A DNA stretch of 64,000 nucleotides from Mucilaginibacter flavidus (lineage in GTDB: Bacteria > Bacteroidota > Bacteroidia > Sphingobacteriales > Sphingobacteriaceae), in the NCBI RefSeq assembly GCF_024055575.1, contig NZ_JAMXOE010000022.1:1-64000 (forward strand). The letters are read 5' to 3'. The stretch's first letter is position 1. Each line of letters opens with the position of its first letter. Below the pieces are notes generated by a model, which worked only from the letters and a program-made list of their open reading frames with translations, searched no databases and had not been told where the DNA came from. The translations under genes and the position numbers were made by a program. Shown piece after piece: positions 19,155 to 27,372 of the stretch.

Positions 19155-19179
19155 CAAAAAAAGCCCCCCTTAAAAACTC

Positions 19180-19238
19180 AAAAATTTTTTCCCGCCTACG
19201 GCGGATATAGTGACCAAGGTTGCGCGATTTTTTTCAAC
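19180..19238 (+). repeat. 59-bp direct repeat, copy 2
   Basis: The second copy of the block at 18353-18411, containing CCCGCCTACGGCGG and GGTTGCGCGATTTTTTT. Confidence 0.75.
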
Positions 19239-19259
19239 ACTGTGAAAAAAATCGTGAAT

Positions 19260-19298
19260 AAAAAACACCGGCTGCCTCATCAACAACCGGTGTTTTTT
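19260..19298. terminator. Strong bidirectional terminator
   Basis: AAAAAACACCGG (19260-19271) and CCGGTGTTTTTT (19287-19298) form a perfect 12-bp stem with a 15-nt loop and T-tracts on both strands. It can end the Mrr-like gene and the convergent gene at 19337. A second AT-rich hairpin (19225-19254) precedes it. Confidence 0.85.
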
Positions 19299-19336
19299 AT
19301 TCATTATAATCACCTGAATCGGTGAAATCAGAAAAA

Positions 19337-20953
19337 CTATATAGCTTTAGCCAGCCACAACGAAGCATTTAAATGAAATGCCGGGTGCGAGGTAAATCCT
19401 GAAGGTGCATCGCCCGACCAGCCGTTAAACAAGCTGTCGCCGGTATCGCCTGTGCCGTCATCAGCATCCGAGCTGTCGCCGATAAACACAACACGACCGC
19501 TGCCATAAGTTGATAATAACGCCATTACGCCGGTAGTGCCGCCGTTGGTAAAGCTGCTGCGCCAGAAAAGGCCCTGCACATTAGCATTGTCGCCAGGGAA
19601 AAGTGTAGCCGTAGTACCATCATAAAAAGCCATTTTTGAAGCTGTACCTGCTGCGCCGTTCAACACTTTTTGCGCACTGGCGTTAGTGCCGGTGTAAACG
19701 TTGCTGCTTGGCTGATCGTTAATGTCGATATAATCGATGTTAAAGCCGAAAGGATGGGTATTGTTGATGCCGTTGTTGGTCATCAAATCATTCCAAACGC
19801 GTGGCGAGTCGAAACCATCGCCGTCCCTGTCGCTTGGGTTATAACCATTGGCATCGGTGCCACCGGTAGTAGCCGCGGTATGGTCGGCAACCATCATCAG
19901 GCCGCCGCCTGCAGCAATGAAATTCATAATGGCAGTTTTTTCGGCAGCGCTGAACAAACGGTTTGGCTCGCATACCACGAATACATCGTAGTTGCTTAAA
20001 TCCTGTGCATTGCTTGAGTTGCCGTAAGTTATGGCGCCACCATTTGGCAGCGTTTCAACCAATTCGCCATCTTTAACAAGCGCAACGGCCCACGAAGAGA
20101 GTGCGCCTTTCCAATAAGTTTCGGCAGTAGTTGAAGTTATGCCGGTATAAGAAGGTGTTGGTACGCGCTGTGCCTTGGTTTCGACTGTTGTGCCGCCGGT
20201 ATAAAGTGGAACATTTTCAGTGCCATCGGCATCAATCTGCCAATCGGCACTGCCCGCATTTTCATATTTCGTAGCATCAAACAGGAATTTTTTGCCGGTA
20301 ACAATTGTACCGCCGCCGGTACCGCCACCACCGCTGTTATCGTTAATAGTGATATCGTCGATATTGATACGGTTGGTACCGCCGGTAAGCTTGCGTATTT
20401 CCAAACGTACATTACCTGTTTGGGTAATGGTGAACGATTGAGTTTGCAATATAGTAGTTGTTGTGATATTGCTGCCGCTCTGGGTCCAGGTACTACCACC
20501 GTTAACAGAATACCACAGGCCCCAGGTGCTGGCACCATCGCTGCTGTACGTTCCGTGTTTTATAGTAACCGTGCTGATACCGGTAGTAACATCAAACAGC
20601 ATGGTGATTTTACCGGTGTTGCGAATACGTGCCGACCATGAGCCGGCCTTTAAATCGCCGGCCAGGTTACCGATCAACGCATCAAACATGTTCCACAAAT
20701 TTCCGCTAAGTGTTACGTTGTCGCCACTTGATGACCCGGTAGGAGTAACGTCATACGCTGTTTTTGGGCTGGTTGCACCAACCTCGAAACCCTGGGTTAA
20801 CGAAACGGCATCGGTGTGAAGTTTCGTGCCGGCGATGTTTTCAGTAGCAGCTGTTTTTACAGGCGCAATTTGGTTTTTATTACAGCCAACGAGTAATAAA
20901 CCCGCTACAAATGCAATACACGCGGGATGAAGAAATTTGTAAATGATTTTCAT
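19337..20953 (-). CDS. Secreted lipoprotein with beta-sandwich and amidotransferase-like domain
   Basis: A 538-residue protein with a lipobox ending at Cys24 (LLVGCNK). Residues about 50-205 form a Ser/Thr/Gly-rich beta-sandwich region (SARIRNTGKITMLFD, YSVNGGSTWTQSG). A Gly-rich linker (about 206-216) leads to a C-terminal alpha/beta domain with SNYDVFVVCEPNR, FIAAGGGLMMVADH and GSGRVVFIGDSSD. The last part resembles the DUF4350/GATase-like fold also seen at 58494. Binding of a surface glycan or protein is possible; no catalytic residue can be asserted. Confidence 0.7.
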   Translation of the reverse strand: MKIIYKFLHPACIAFVAGLLLVGCNKNQIAPVKTAATENIAGTKLHTDAVSLTQGFEVGATSPKTAYDVTPTGSSSGDNVTLSGNLWNMFDALIGNLAGDLKAGSWSARIRNTGKITMLFDVTTGISTVTIKHGTYSSDGASTWGLWYSVNGGSTWTQSGSNITTTTILQTQSFTITQTGNVRLEIRKLTGGTNRINIDDITINDNSGGGGTGGGTIVTGKKFLFDATKYENAGSADWQIDADGTENVPLYTGGTTVETKAQRVPTPSYTGITSTTAETYWKGALSSWAVALVKDGELVETLPNGGAITYGNSSNAQDLSNYDVFVVCEPNRLFSAAEKTAIMNFIAAGGGLMMVADHTAATTGGTDANGYNPSDRDGDGFDSPRVWNDLMTNNGINNTHPFGFNIDYIDINDQPSSNVYTGTNASAQKVLNGAAGTASKMAFYDGTTATLFPGDNANVQGLFWRSSFTNGGTTGVMALLSTYGSGRVVFIGDSSDADDGTGDTGDSLFNGWSGDAPSGFTSHPAFHLNASLWLAKAI

Positions 20954-21296
20954 AAATAAAAGATTTGGTTAAATAATTTATTTAAAGGTAAATATAGCAA
21001 GCGAAAACATTGTTTATTAATTATTATTTTAATATTAAGATAATTTACACAACGCGTTAAGAAAAAAAACAGTTACCCCAAGAGATAATCAGCTGCCGTT
21101 GGATTTACATAGGGTTATGGGCATAAATGCGTTTTGCTTTCGTATTTTTGCAGCCTGAACCATGATTTGTAGGATTAATGGATTTTCATGGTGCCTGTCT
21201 GACGGCGGCGGTAATCAACAAAACGTGGTTAAGAAAAAAAAATCAGTGAAATCGGTGTAATCAAAAGATAATCGGTGAAATCACAAAAAATAAAAT
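20954..21296. other. Intergenic region, 343 bp
   Basis: Divergent promoter region of the 19337 gene and thiL. It holds a dispersed-repeat fragment (about 21151-21207, CCTGAACCATGATTTGTAGG) and A-rich words ATCGGTGAAATC shortly before thiL. TATTTTTG occurs at 21143-21150 but has no convincing -33 partner. Confidence 0.5.
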
Positions 21297-22343
21297 ATGT
21301 TTGATAATAAAGAAAGAACAAATATTGAAGCGTTAGGCGAATTTGGCCTGATAGACTATTTGACGAAAAATATAAAACTCAGCCAAAAAAGCACAACCAA
21401 GGGTGTTGGCGATGATGCCGCCGTGCTTGATTTTGATGGCAAGAAAACGCTGATATCAACTGATTTACTTTTAGAAGGAATTCATTTCGATTTAGCATAT
21501 ACGCCATTGAAACACCTTGGCTACAAGGCTATACAGGTAAACCTGAGCGATATTTACGCCATGAACGGCACGGCATCGCAGGTAACGGTTTCTATTGGTA
21601 TCAGCAGCAAGTTTCCGCTGGAGGCCGTGGAAGAATTATATGACGGCATTTACCTGGCCTGCGATAAATATAATGTTGATTTGGTAGGCGGTGATACCTC
21701 ATCGTCAAAGCAGGGGCTGGTTATCAGTGTAACCTCCATTGGTTATGCGGATGAAAAGGACGTGGTTTACCGCAACGGCGCCGAAGAGGGCGATTTGATT
21801 TGTGTATCCGGAGATCTGGGCGCTGCCTATACCGGCCTGCAGCTGCTGGAACGCGAAAAGTTGATTTACCTGGAGAACCCCAAAATTCAACCCGACCTGG
21901 AAGGCAAAGATTACATAGTTGAACGCCAGCTAAAGCCAGAGGCCCGGAGGGACATCATCGACTTATTGAAGGAAATAGAAGTGAAGCCAACTGCCATGAT
22001 TGATATATCGGATGGTTTGGCTTCGGAACTGCTGCATATTTGCAAACAAAGCAACAAAGGCTGCAACCTGTACGAAGAAAAAATCCCGCTGGACCCAATG
22101 ACCTTCGAAACCGCCCGCGAATTTAACCTCGACCCAACGGTGTGCGCCCTGAGTGGCGGCGAAGACTACGAACTCCTCTTCACCGTAAAACAAGCCGACT
22201 ACGACAAGATCAAGTTTAAAATGGACATCACCATCATCGGCTACATCACCGAGCCATCAGCGGGCTGCAATTTAGTTACCAAAAGCGGAACGGTGCATGA
22301 GTTAAAAGCGCAGGGATGGAATGCGTTCCCCCCGGCCCCCTAA
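21297..22343 (+). CDS. thiL: Thiamine-monophosphate kinase
   Basis: Phosphorylates thiamine monophosphate to thiamine pyrophosphate. The 348-residue protein has the AIR-synthase-like fold with GVGDDAAVL, STDLLLEGIHFDL, the DIYAMNG segment, VGGDTSSSKQGLVISVT, MIDISDGLASEL and CALSGGEDYELLFTV. The last residues (AFPPAP then stop) lie inside a GC-rich dispersed repeat, so the natural C-terminus may have been changed by its insertion. Confidence 0.95.
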   Translation: MFDNKERTNIEALGEFGLIDYLTKNIKLSQKSTTKGVGDDAAVLDFDGKKTLISTDLLLEGIHFDLAYTPLKHLGYKAIQVNLSDIYAMNGTASQVTVSIGISSKFPLEAVEELYDGIYLACDKYNVDLVGGDTSSSKQGLVISVTSIGYADEKDVVYRNGAEEGDLICVSGDLGAAYTGLQLLEREKLIYLENPKIQPDLEGKDYIVERQLKPEARRDIIDLLKEIEVKPTAMIDISDGLASELLHICKQSNKGCNLYEEKIPLDPMTFETAREFNLDPTVCALSGGEDYELLFTVKQADYDKIKFKMDITIIGYITEPSAGCNLVTKSGTVHELKAQGWNAFPPAP

Positions 22344-22350
22344 AGGGGGA
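22328..22350. repeat. GC-rich dispersed repeat, copy 1 (thiL 3' end)
   Basis: CCCCCCGGCCCCCTAAAGGGG carries an internal CCCCC-TAAA-GGGGG hairpin and contains the TAA stop of thiL. A near-identical copy forms the end of gldH at 25446-25468. Confidence 0.7.
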
Positions 22351-22389
22351 GTTAAAACCTTGTGATTGCAAGCGAGGTTACCTCGTCGT

Positions 22390-22488
22390 TTGTCTGAACC
22401 ATGATTTATTTGATTTTAGGATGCCCTTGATGTTTGGCCGCAATAGCATCCTTCCATCTTTTAATCAGGTGAATCATGATTCAGACAA
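22390..22488. repeat. Palindromic repeat at the end of the glycosyltransferase gene
   Basis: TTGTCTGAACCATGATTT... (22390-22423) and its imperfect reverse complement ...AATCATGATTCAGACAA (22447-22488) make a long hairpin. Related fragments occur near 21151-21207 and 30381-30425. The right arm supplies the last codons and the stop of the 22474 gene. Confidence 0.75.
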
Positions 22489-23730
22489 AAAATACCCCTC
22501 GATCTCCCTCACCGCATTTTCCAACCCATTCTCATTCCTGATCTTTTCGCCAACGGCCAATACTTTACCCCTCATCTCATCACTATCAATCTTAACCAAC
22601 GCATCAATCAATTTGCCCGAAGTAAGTTTTTTAGCAGGGAGATGAACCCCCAGGCCCTTCCGCTCAATTATTTTACCCCAGGTTGGCTGGTCGGTATAAA
22701 ACGAAATAATAATTACCGGCAGGTTATTGCGCAGCATGGCGGCCAGTGTACCCGCTCCGCCATGAAATATGCCGGCTTTGCATTGCGGTAAAACCGTATG
22801 GTGATTTACATATTTGGTGACAAACAAATTTTTATGCACCGGCAAATTATCAAACACCGACCACCCGGTACAAAACAAAATGCGCTCGTTGGTTTTTGTT
22901 AACACATCGTTTAATATCGCAGCAAACTTTTCGGTATTACCCACGCCGTTACTGCCGAAACCCATATAAACTGGTTTGCCGCCATCGGCCAGCCAGGCAT
23001 TTAACGCGGCATCATCCTTGTTTTCCTGTGGAACGTCAGGCACGGTTAAAAACCCGGTTATTTTGGAGTCGCCGGTCCAGTCTTTTGGCTGCGGTATAAG
23101 GCTGGGACTAAGGCAATATAGATCAAGCGGTTTTAATCGCGTGAGGTGATGGATAAGGTTTTCTTTTAATGGGAAAAGGCCGAGTTCCCTTCTGAACTCG
23201 TTTGTTTCCTCTTTCACAAACATCCAGTAAGCCGCATGTGCCAGCTTATAGGTTAACTTATTATACCACGGGAAATTTAAAAAATCAAAATCGCCCATCG
23301 GGAACTCGGCAGTAGGAACAACCGGCGGCATAAAATAGCTTAACGCAATTTTTTTGCCCTGTTTTTCGGCTAGTGTGCTGGTAATTTGTAAAGTGGCGGA
23401 GTTCGCAATGATATAGTCAACTTTTGCAAACCCCTCGATATAAGATTGCCGCAACGGGACTTTGGCGCTGCTAAGTACCTTAAAAAAATACTTCATCAGC
23501 TTAATGGTGTTTTCGGCTTTCAACACGCTTTGTCCCTCGGGCCGGTTCATCATTTCTTCGGCATTGCCATATAGCGGATGAAAAGAAACGCCAAAACCAT
23601 CAACCAAATCTTTAAAGTTTTCCGGGGCCGCAATGGTAACCTGGTGACCGCGGGCCATAAGGCCCAAAGCCAAAGCAATATAAGGCTGCACATCGCCGCG
23701 CGTGCCATAGGTGAAAATGCCGATATTCAT
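22474..23730 (-). CDS. Glycosyltransferase, UDP-glucosyl/glucuronosyltransferase-like
   Basis: A 418-residue GT-B enzyme of the GT1/GT28 sterol- or macrolide-glucosyltransferase kind. The N-terminal block MNIGIFTYGTRGDVQPYIAL and ARGHQVTIAAPENF form the acceptor domain. The C-terminal block (FHGGAGTLAAMLRNNLPVIIISFYTDQPTWGKII) is the nucleotide-sugar signature. The acceptor is unknown. The ATG at 23730 matches family starts; a GTG two codons upstream is open. The stop codon lies in a dispersed repeat. Confidence 0.88.
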   Translation of the reverse strand: MNIGIFTYGTRGDVQPYIALALGLMARGHQVTIAAPENFKDLVDGFGVSFHPLYGNAEEMMNRPEGQSVLKAENTIKLMKYFFKVLSSAKVPLRQSYIEGFAKVDYIIANSATLQITSTLAEKQGKKIALSYFMPPVVPTAEFPMGDFDFLNFPWYNKLTYKLAHAAYWMFVKEETNEFRRELGLFPLKENLIHHLTRLKPLDLYCLSPSLIPQPKDWTGDSKITGFLTVPDVPQENKDDAALNAWLADGGKPVYMGFGSNGVGNTEKFAAILNDVLTKTNERILFCTGWSVFDNLPVHKNLFVTKYVNHHTVLPQCKAGIFHGGAGTLAAMLRNNLPVIIISFYTDQPTWGKIIERKGLGVHLPAKKLTSGKLIDALVKIDSDEMRGKVLAVGEKIRNENGLENAVREIEGYFLSES

Positions 23731-23818
23731 GAGCACAAATTAGCACGAATTAAATCGAATTTCACGAATTACTTACAGTGAATAATTAAAAAAAGCGAAC
23801 ATGCTAATCTTCTGCTCC

Positions 23819-25204
23819 TCAGCCAGCTGGCGGAGGTTGGGGGGCTTCGGCCTCTACATATTTCTGGTCTATCTGTTTATTTGCCTTGGCACCCAGCCCT
23901 TTAATTTTCTCCGCGGTTTTTATCAAATTGCCCGAACCTTCGCTAAGTTTGTTAAGTGCGTTGTCATAAGCACTTTGGCTCAGCTTAATGTTTTTGCCGA
24001 TCCCTTCCATATCTCCAACAAAGCCAACAAATTTATCATACATGGCACCACTCAGCCGGGCTATCTCCAGCACGTTTCGGTTTTGTCGCTCCTGTTTCCA
24101 GATGCTGGCGATGGTGCGCAATGTAGCCAGCAATGTAGACGGACTAACAATAACCACCCGTTTATCCCAGGCATCGCTAAACAATTCGGCATCCAATTGT
24201 ACCGCAAAACTAAACGACGATTCTATCGGCACAAAAAGCAGTACAAAATCAGGCGAGTTTATCTGGTATAGATCATGATAGTTTTTGGACGACAAATTAC
24301 TCACATGACCGCGAATAGACTCTACATGCGCTTTTGAAAACAGCTTGCGTTCCTCCTCAGTCTCGCAATTTACCAACCGTTCATAAGCAATTAACGATAC
24401 CTTGGAATCAATCACCAAATGTTTATCATCGGGCAAATCAATAATCGCGTCGGGCTGCAGGCGGGTGCCGTCTGTTGTGGTGATGCTGGCTTGCAGGCGG
24501 TATTCCTGGCCCTTCACCAGGCCCGACCGTTCCAGCACTTTTTCAAGGATCACCTCGCCCCAGTTGCCTTGTTTTTTGTTATCGCCTTTTAGTGCTTTGG
24601 TAAGGTTTTGCGCCTCGTTGCTGATGAGCTTATTTAAATCCATCAACTGGGTAATAACACCCTTCAGCGTGTTGCGCTCGGCGGCTTCCATATTGTAAAC
24701 CTTCTCTACCTTATCTTCAAAAGCCTTAATGTTTTCTTTAAGCGGATTTAGCAACACATCCAAATTGCTGCGGTTGGTCTCAATAAACTTCTGCGATTTT
24801 TCATCGAGCAGTTTATTGGCGATGTTCTGAAACTCCAACTGGAAATCCTTCCGTATCTGGTCGACCTCAATTTTTTGCTCCTGTATTTTTTCCTGTTGCG
24901 ATTTATAATATGCCCGGGCACTTTCGAGCGACTGATTGGCCGCCGCCAATTGCGACCGCTCATAAACCAACTCGTCCAGCAAGCGGCCCTTTTCTTCTTT
25001 TAACAGGTTTGTAATGCTCTCTTTTTCGGCGATTAACCCGGCGGCATATTGGCGGGATGTTGCAAGTTCAATTTTAAGCGATTGATTCTCATTTTGCAAT
25101 AACATCATATCATCTGATGATAAGCCGTTGCCGCTCTTCTTTAAAAATAAAATAATAGCGATTAAAAGGATGATAATCGAGGCGATTAAAATGTATAATT
25201 CCAT
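23819..25204 (-). CDS. rmuC: DNA recombination protein RmuC
   Basis: A 461-residue protein with an N-terminal membrane anchor (about residues 3-22), a long coiled coil (about 35-190), then the RmuC nuclease-like domain. The domain shows NWGEVILEKVLERSGL, PDAIIDLPDDKHLVIDSKVSL and FVPIESSFSFAV. RmuC limits recombination at inverted repeats in E. coli, which is notable given the many inverted repeats nearby. The tail ends in a Pro-rich APQPPPAG. Confidence 0.93.
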   Translation of the reverse strand: MELYILIASIIILLIAIILFLKKSGNGLSSDDMMLLQNENQSLKIELATSRQYAAGLIAEKESITNLLKEEKGRLLDELVYERSQLAAANQSLESARAYYKSQQEKIQEQKIEVDQIRKDFQLEFQNIANKLLDEKSQKFIETNRSNLDVLLNPLKENIKAFEDKVEKVYNMEAAERNTLKGVITQLMDLNKLISNEAQNLTKALKGDNKKQGNWGEVILEKVLERSGLVKGQEYRLQASITTTDGTRLQPDAIIDLPDDKHLVIDSKVSLIAYERLVNCETEEERKLFSKAHVESIRGHVSNLSSKNYHDLYQINSPDFVLLFVPIESSFSFAVQLDAELFSDAWDKRVVIVSPSTLLATLRTIASIWKQERQNRNVLEIARLSGAMYDKFVGFVGDMEGIGKNIKLSQSAYDNALNKLSEGSGNLIKTAEKIKGLGAKANKQIDQKYVEAEAPQPPPAG

Positions 25205-25232
25205 TTTTGTAAGAATATTAGATATTCCCCCG

Positions 25233-25380
25233 CGTCATTGCGAGGAACGAAGCAATCTTTACGCAGGACGATAACGAACCTTAATGATTGCGGCGACCGA
25301 AATGCGGCTGATAGGTCACCCTAAAGCTATTGTTCCATTGATTTGCAAGTGCAGAGATTGCTTCGTTCCTCGCAATGACG
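25233..25380 (-). repeat. 148-bp MITE-like element, copy 3
   Basis: Terminal inverted repeats of 26 bp (CGTCATTGCGAGGAACGAAG... and complement). Its length is identical to the copies at 18182 and 19007, with a diverged interior in the orientation of copy 2. It sits between gldH and rmuC. Confidence 0.88.
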
Positions 25381-25445
25381 CGCGGAGTAAGAACAGCCAA
25401 CACCAGTCATTCAATGGTGACAAGTACAAAACGTATTAGTCAAAC

Positions 25446-25468
25446 GGCCCTTTAGGGGACCGGGGGGC
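25446..25468. repeat. GC-rich dispersed repeat, copy 2 (gldH 3' end)
   Basis: On the minus strand it reads CCCCCCGGTCCCCTAAAGGG, near-identical to the copy at 22328. It supplies the PPVP codons and TAA of gldH. Confidence 0.7.
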
Positions 25469-25943
25469 CTGCCTTCTCCACCCTCAGCCCAACATCGCTA
25501 ACTTCCCTTAATGGGTTATCGCGCATGTTCTGTTCAATGGTGAAAGTATATGTGCCTTTGGCTGCAAATTTATGGTTCACTAAAAACGGCTCCTGGTAGC
25601 TGTACAAATTCCCCGAGCCTTTGCCCAGCCACTCGCCGTCTTTATTGGCCAGTTTCATCTCGTAGCGCTTAACGGCGTCCTTTATGCCGGGGCCCGTTTG
25701 CGACACCAGTACGAAGAGATTAGAATATTTATAGTCGCCGGTTACGCGCAGGTTTACGTACAGGTTGTAGGTTGCGTTCTCGTCATCAATTTTAAAGGTG
25801 AATCTAAAACGGTTTAGATAGGTCCAGTTATGCCCGGTTATTTCCGCGTTTTGGTCGATGATGGTATTGCTGTCGGTGCAGCCGCTAAACAGCAGCAGGC
25901 TTGCCGACAGCGTTAAAAAACATAAGATTAACCGTTTTTTCAT
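25452..25943 (-). CDS. gldH: Gliding motility lipoprotein GldH
   Basis: A 163-residue lipoprotein with a lipobox ending at Cys22 (LFSGC). The body shows the GldH pattern: a W-x-Y-x3-FRFTFKI strand, NLYVNLRVTGDYKYSNLF, and a late GTYTFTIEQNMRDNPLREVSDVGLRVEK. GldH is needed for gliding in flavobacteria and is widespread in non-gliding relatives. It starts 4 nt inside ricT (ATGA overlap). The final AGPPVP and stop come from a dispersed repeat. Confidence 0.92.
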   Translation of the reverse strand: MKKRLILCFLTLSASLLLFSGCTDSNTIIDQNAEITGHNWTYLNRFRFTFKIDDENATYNLYVNLRVTGDYKYSNLFVLVSQTGPGIKDAVKRYEMKLANKDGEWLGKGSGNLYSYQEPFLVNHKFAAKGTYTFTIEQNMRDNPLREVSDVGLRVEKAGPPVP

Positions 25944-27370
25944 TCCGTAGTACCTGGCTGATTTCCGCCCTCGCGGTTTCCGTTTGGTCCGCCGCTGCGG
26001 TTTTGATTATTCCTGTTTGGCCTGTTTTTCCTGTTGCGGTTCGGGTTGCCGCCACCTTCAGGCCTTCCGCCCTCTGTTCGTGGTCCTTCCGGCCGGGCTG
26101 CACCTTCGGGGCGCGGTGGCCTTGGCTGTTGCTGCGGACGCGGTGGCTGTTGCGGACGCGGCCCCTGGTTAGGGTTTGCGCCGGCTTCCGGGCGTGGAGT
26201 CCCGCCACGTTCACCCTGCTGCCCGCCGGGACGATCGCCCCGGTTGCGGTTTTTGCTTTTCTTCTTGTTTTGGTTGCGGCGCTCGTCGAGGCGGGTAAGG
26301 CTATCCTGGCCAACCACGTTTTCGTAATCAAGCACTTTAACCGGTGCGGATTCTACTTCAACAACCACACCCAAATCAGGCGGGATAACGCCATCGCGGT
26401 TCATTTGCTGTATTTCCTTAACACGGCTAATCGGCAGCGGTATCCACGATTCTTCCCTTGGATAGCTAAACCACATCAGCTTTTTAAATATATCCGTTTT
26501 TTGCAAACGGGCATCGCCGCGCTCGGTTTTCAGCACGTTTACATTATCGGGGATGTGCTTAAGCGCATCCATATAAGTATCCAGCTCGTAATTTAAGCAG
26601 CACTTTAGCTTGCCGCATTGGCCGGCCAGTTTCAGCGTATTTAACGAAAGGTTTTGATAGCGTGCTGCAGACGTTGATACCGTTTTAAAATCAGTCAACC
26701 AGGTAGAACAGCAAAGCTCGCGCCCGCATGATCCAATCCCGCCCAGGCGGCTTGCCTCCTGGCGCATACCGATCTGCCGCATCTCGATACGGATACGGAA
26801 TGTTTCCGCCATTTTTTTAATCAGCTCGCGGAAATCCACGCGGCCCTCGGCAGTATAGTAAAAGGTAGCTTTGGTTTTATCGCCCTGGTAATCCACATCG
26901 CTCAGCTTCATGCTCAGGTTGAGTTGAAGCGCTAATGTGCGCGATTTGTGCATGGTTTCCCACTCCAAATCTTTGGCAGCCTTCCACTTGTCCACATCGG
27001 CAACGGTGGCTTTGCGGTATATTTTTTTGGCAACGTCATCTTCCCTAACACGGCGCTTTACCATCTGCATGCGCACCAGTTCGCCGGTTATAGATACATG
27101 GCCCACATCGTAGCCGCCGGTAGCAGCTTCAACAACAACCAGTTCACCGGCCTCCAGGTAAATATTGTCCGGGTTATGATAAAACTCCTTCCTCGACCCC
27201 TTAAATTTTACTTCAACGATGCCAAAAGGCTTATAATTTGTCGGCATGTCCATGTGGCTCAGCCAATCGTAAACATCTAATTTACTGCAACCGTTAGTAA
27301 GGCACGAGCCGTTACTTTTGCAGCCGGCAGGCGAACATCCGCCCCCCGTTGAACAACTTCCACATCCCAT
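25940..27370 (-). CDS. ricT: PSP1 domain protein RicT (YaaT-like)
   Basis: A 476-residue protein. The N-terminus is Cys-rich (eight Cys in the first 30 residues), then comes a PSP1 domain with GSRKEFYHNP, KATFYYTAEGRVDFRELIKK and the Cys blocks GSCGRELCCSTWL and CGKLKCCLNYELD. In Bacillus, RicT belongs to an Fe-S complex acting on RNase Y. The last 110 or so residues are a low-complexity tail rich in Pro, Arg, Asn, Gly and Gln. It lies between holB and gldH with spacings of 2 nt and a 4-nt overlap, so all three form one operon. Confidence 0.92.
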   Translation of the reverse strand: MGCGSCSTGGGCSPAGCKSNGSCLTNGCSKLDVYDWLSHMDMPTNYKPFGIVEVKFKGSRKEFYHNPDNIYLEAGELVVVEAATGGYDVGHVSITGELVRMQMVKRRVREDDVAKKIYRKATVADVDKWKAAKDLEWETMHKSRTLALQLNLSMKLSDVDYQGDKTKATFYYTAEGRVDFRELIKKMAETFRIRIEMRQIGMRQEASRLGGIGSCGRELCCSTWLTDFKTVSTSAARYQNLSLNTLKLAGQCGKLKCCLNYELDTYMDALKHIPDNVNVLKTERGDARLQKTDIFKKLMWFSYPREESWIPLPISRVKEIQQMNRDGVIPPDLGVVVEVESAPVKVLDYENVVGQDSLTRLDERRNQNKKKSKNRNRGDRPGGQQGERGGTPRPEAGANPNQGPRPQQPPRPQQQPRPPRPEGAARPEGPRTEGGRPEGGGNPNRNRKNRPNRNNQNRSGGPNGNREGGNQPGTTE

Positions 27371-27372
27371 AA

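Noticed and set aside
25901-26596. 231-codon plus-strand open frame opposite ricT
   Set aside because: It is the complement of the GC-rich, Arg/Pro/Gly-coding tail of ricT, which explains the lack of stops. It has Trp/Arg-rich unnatural composition.
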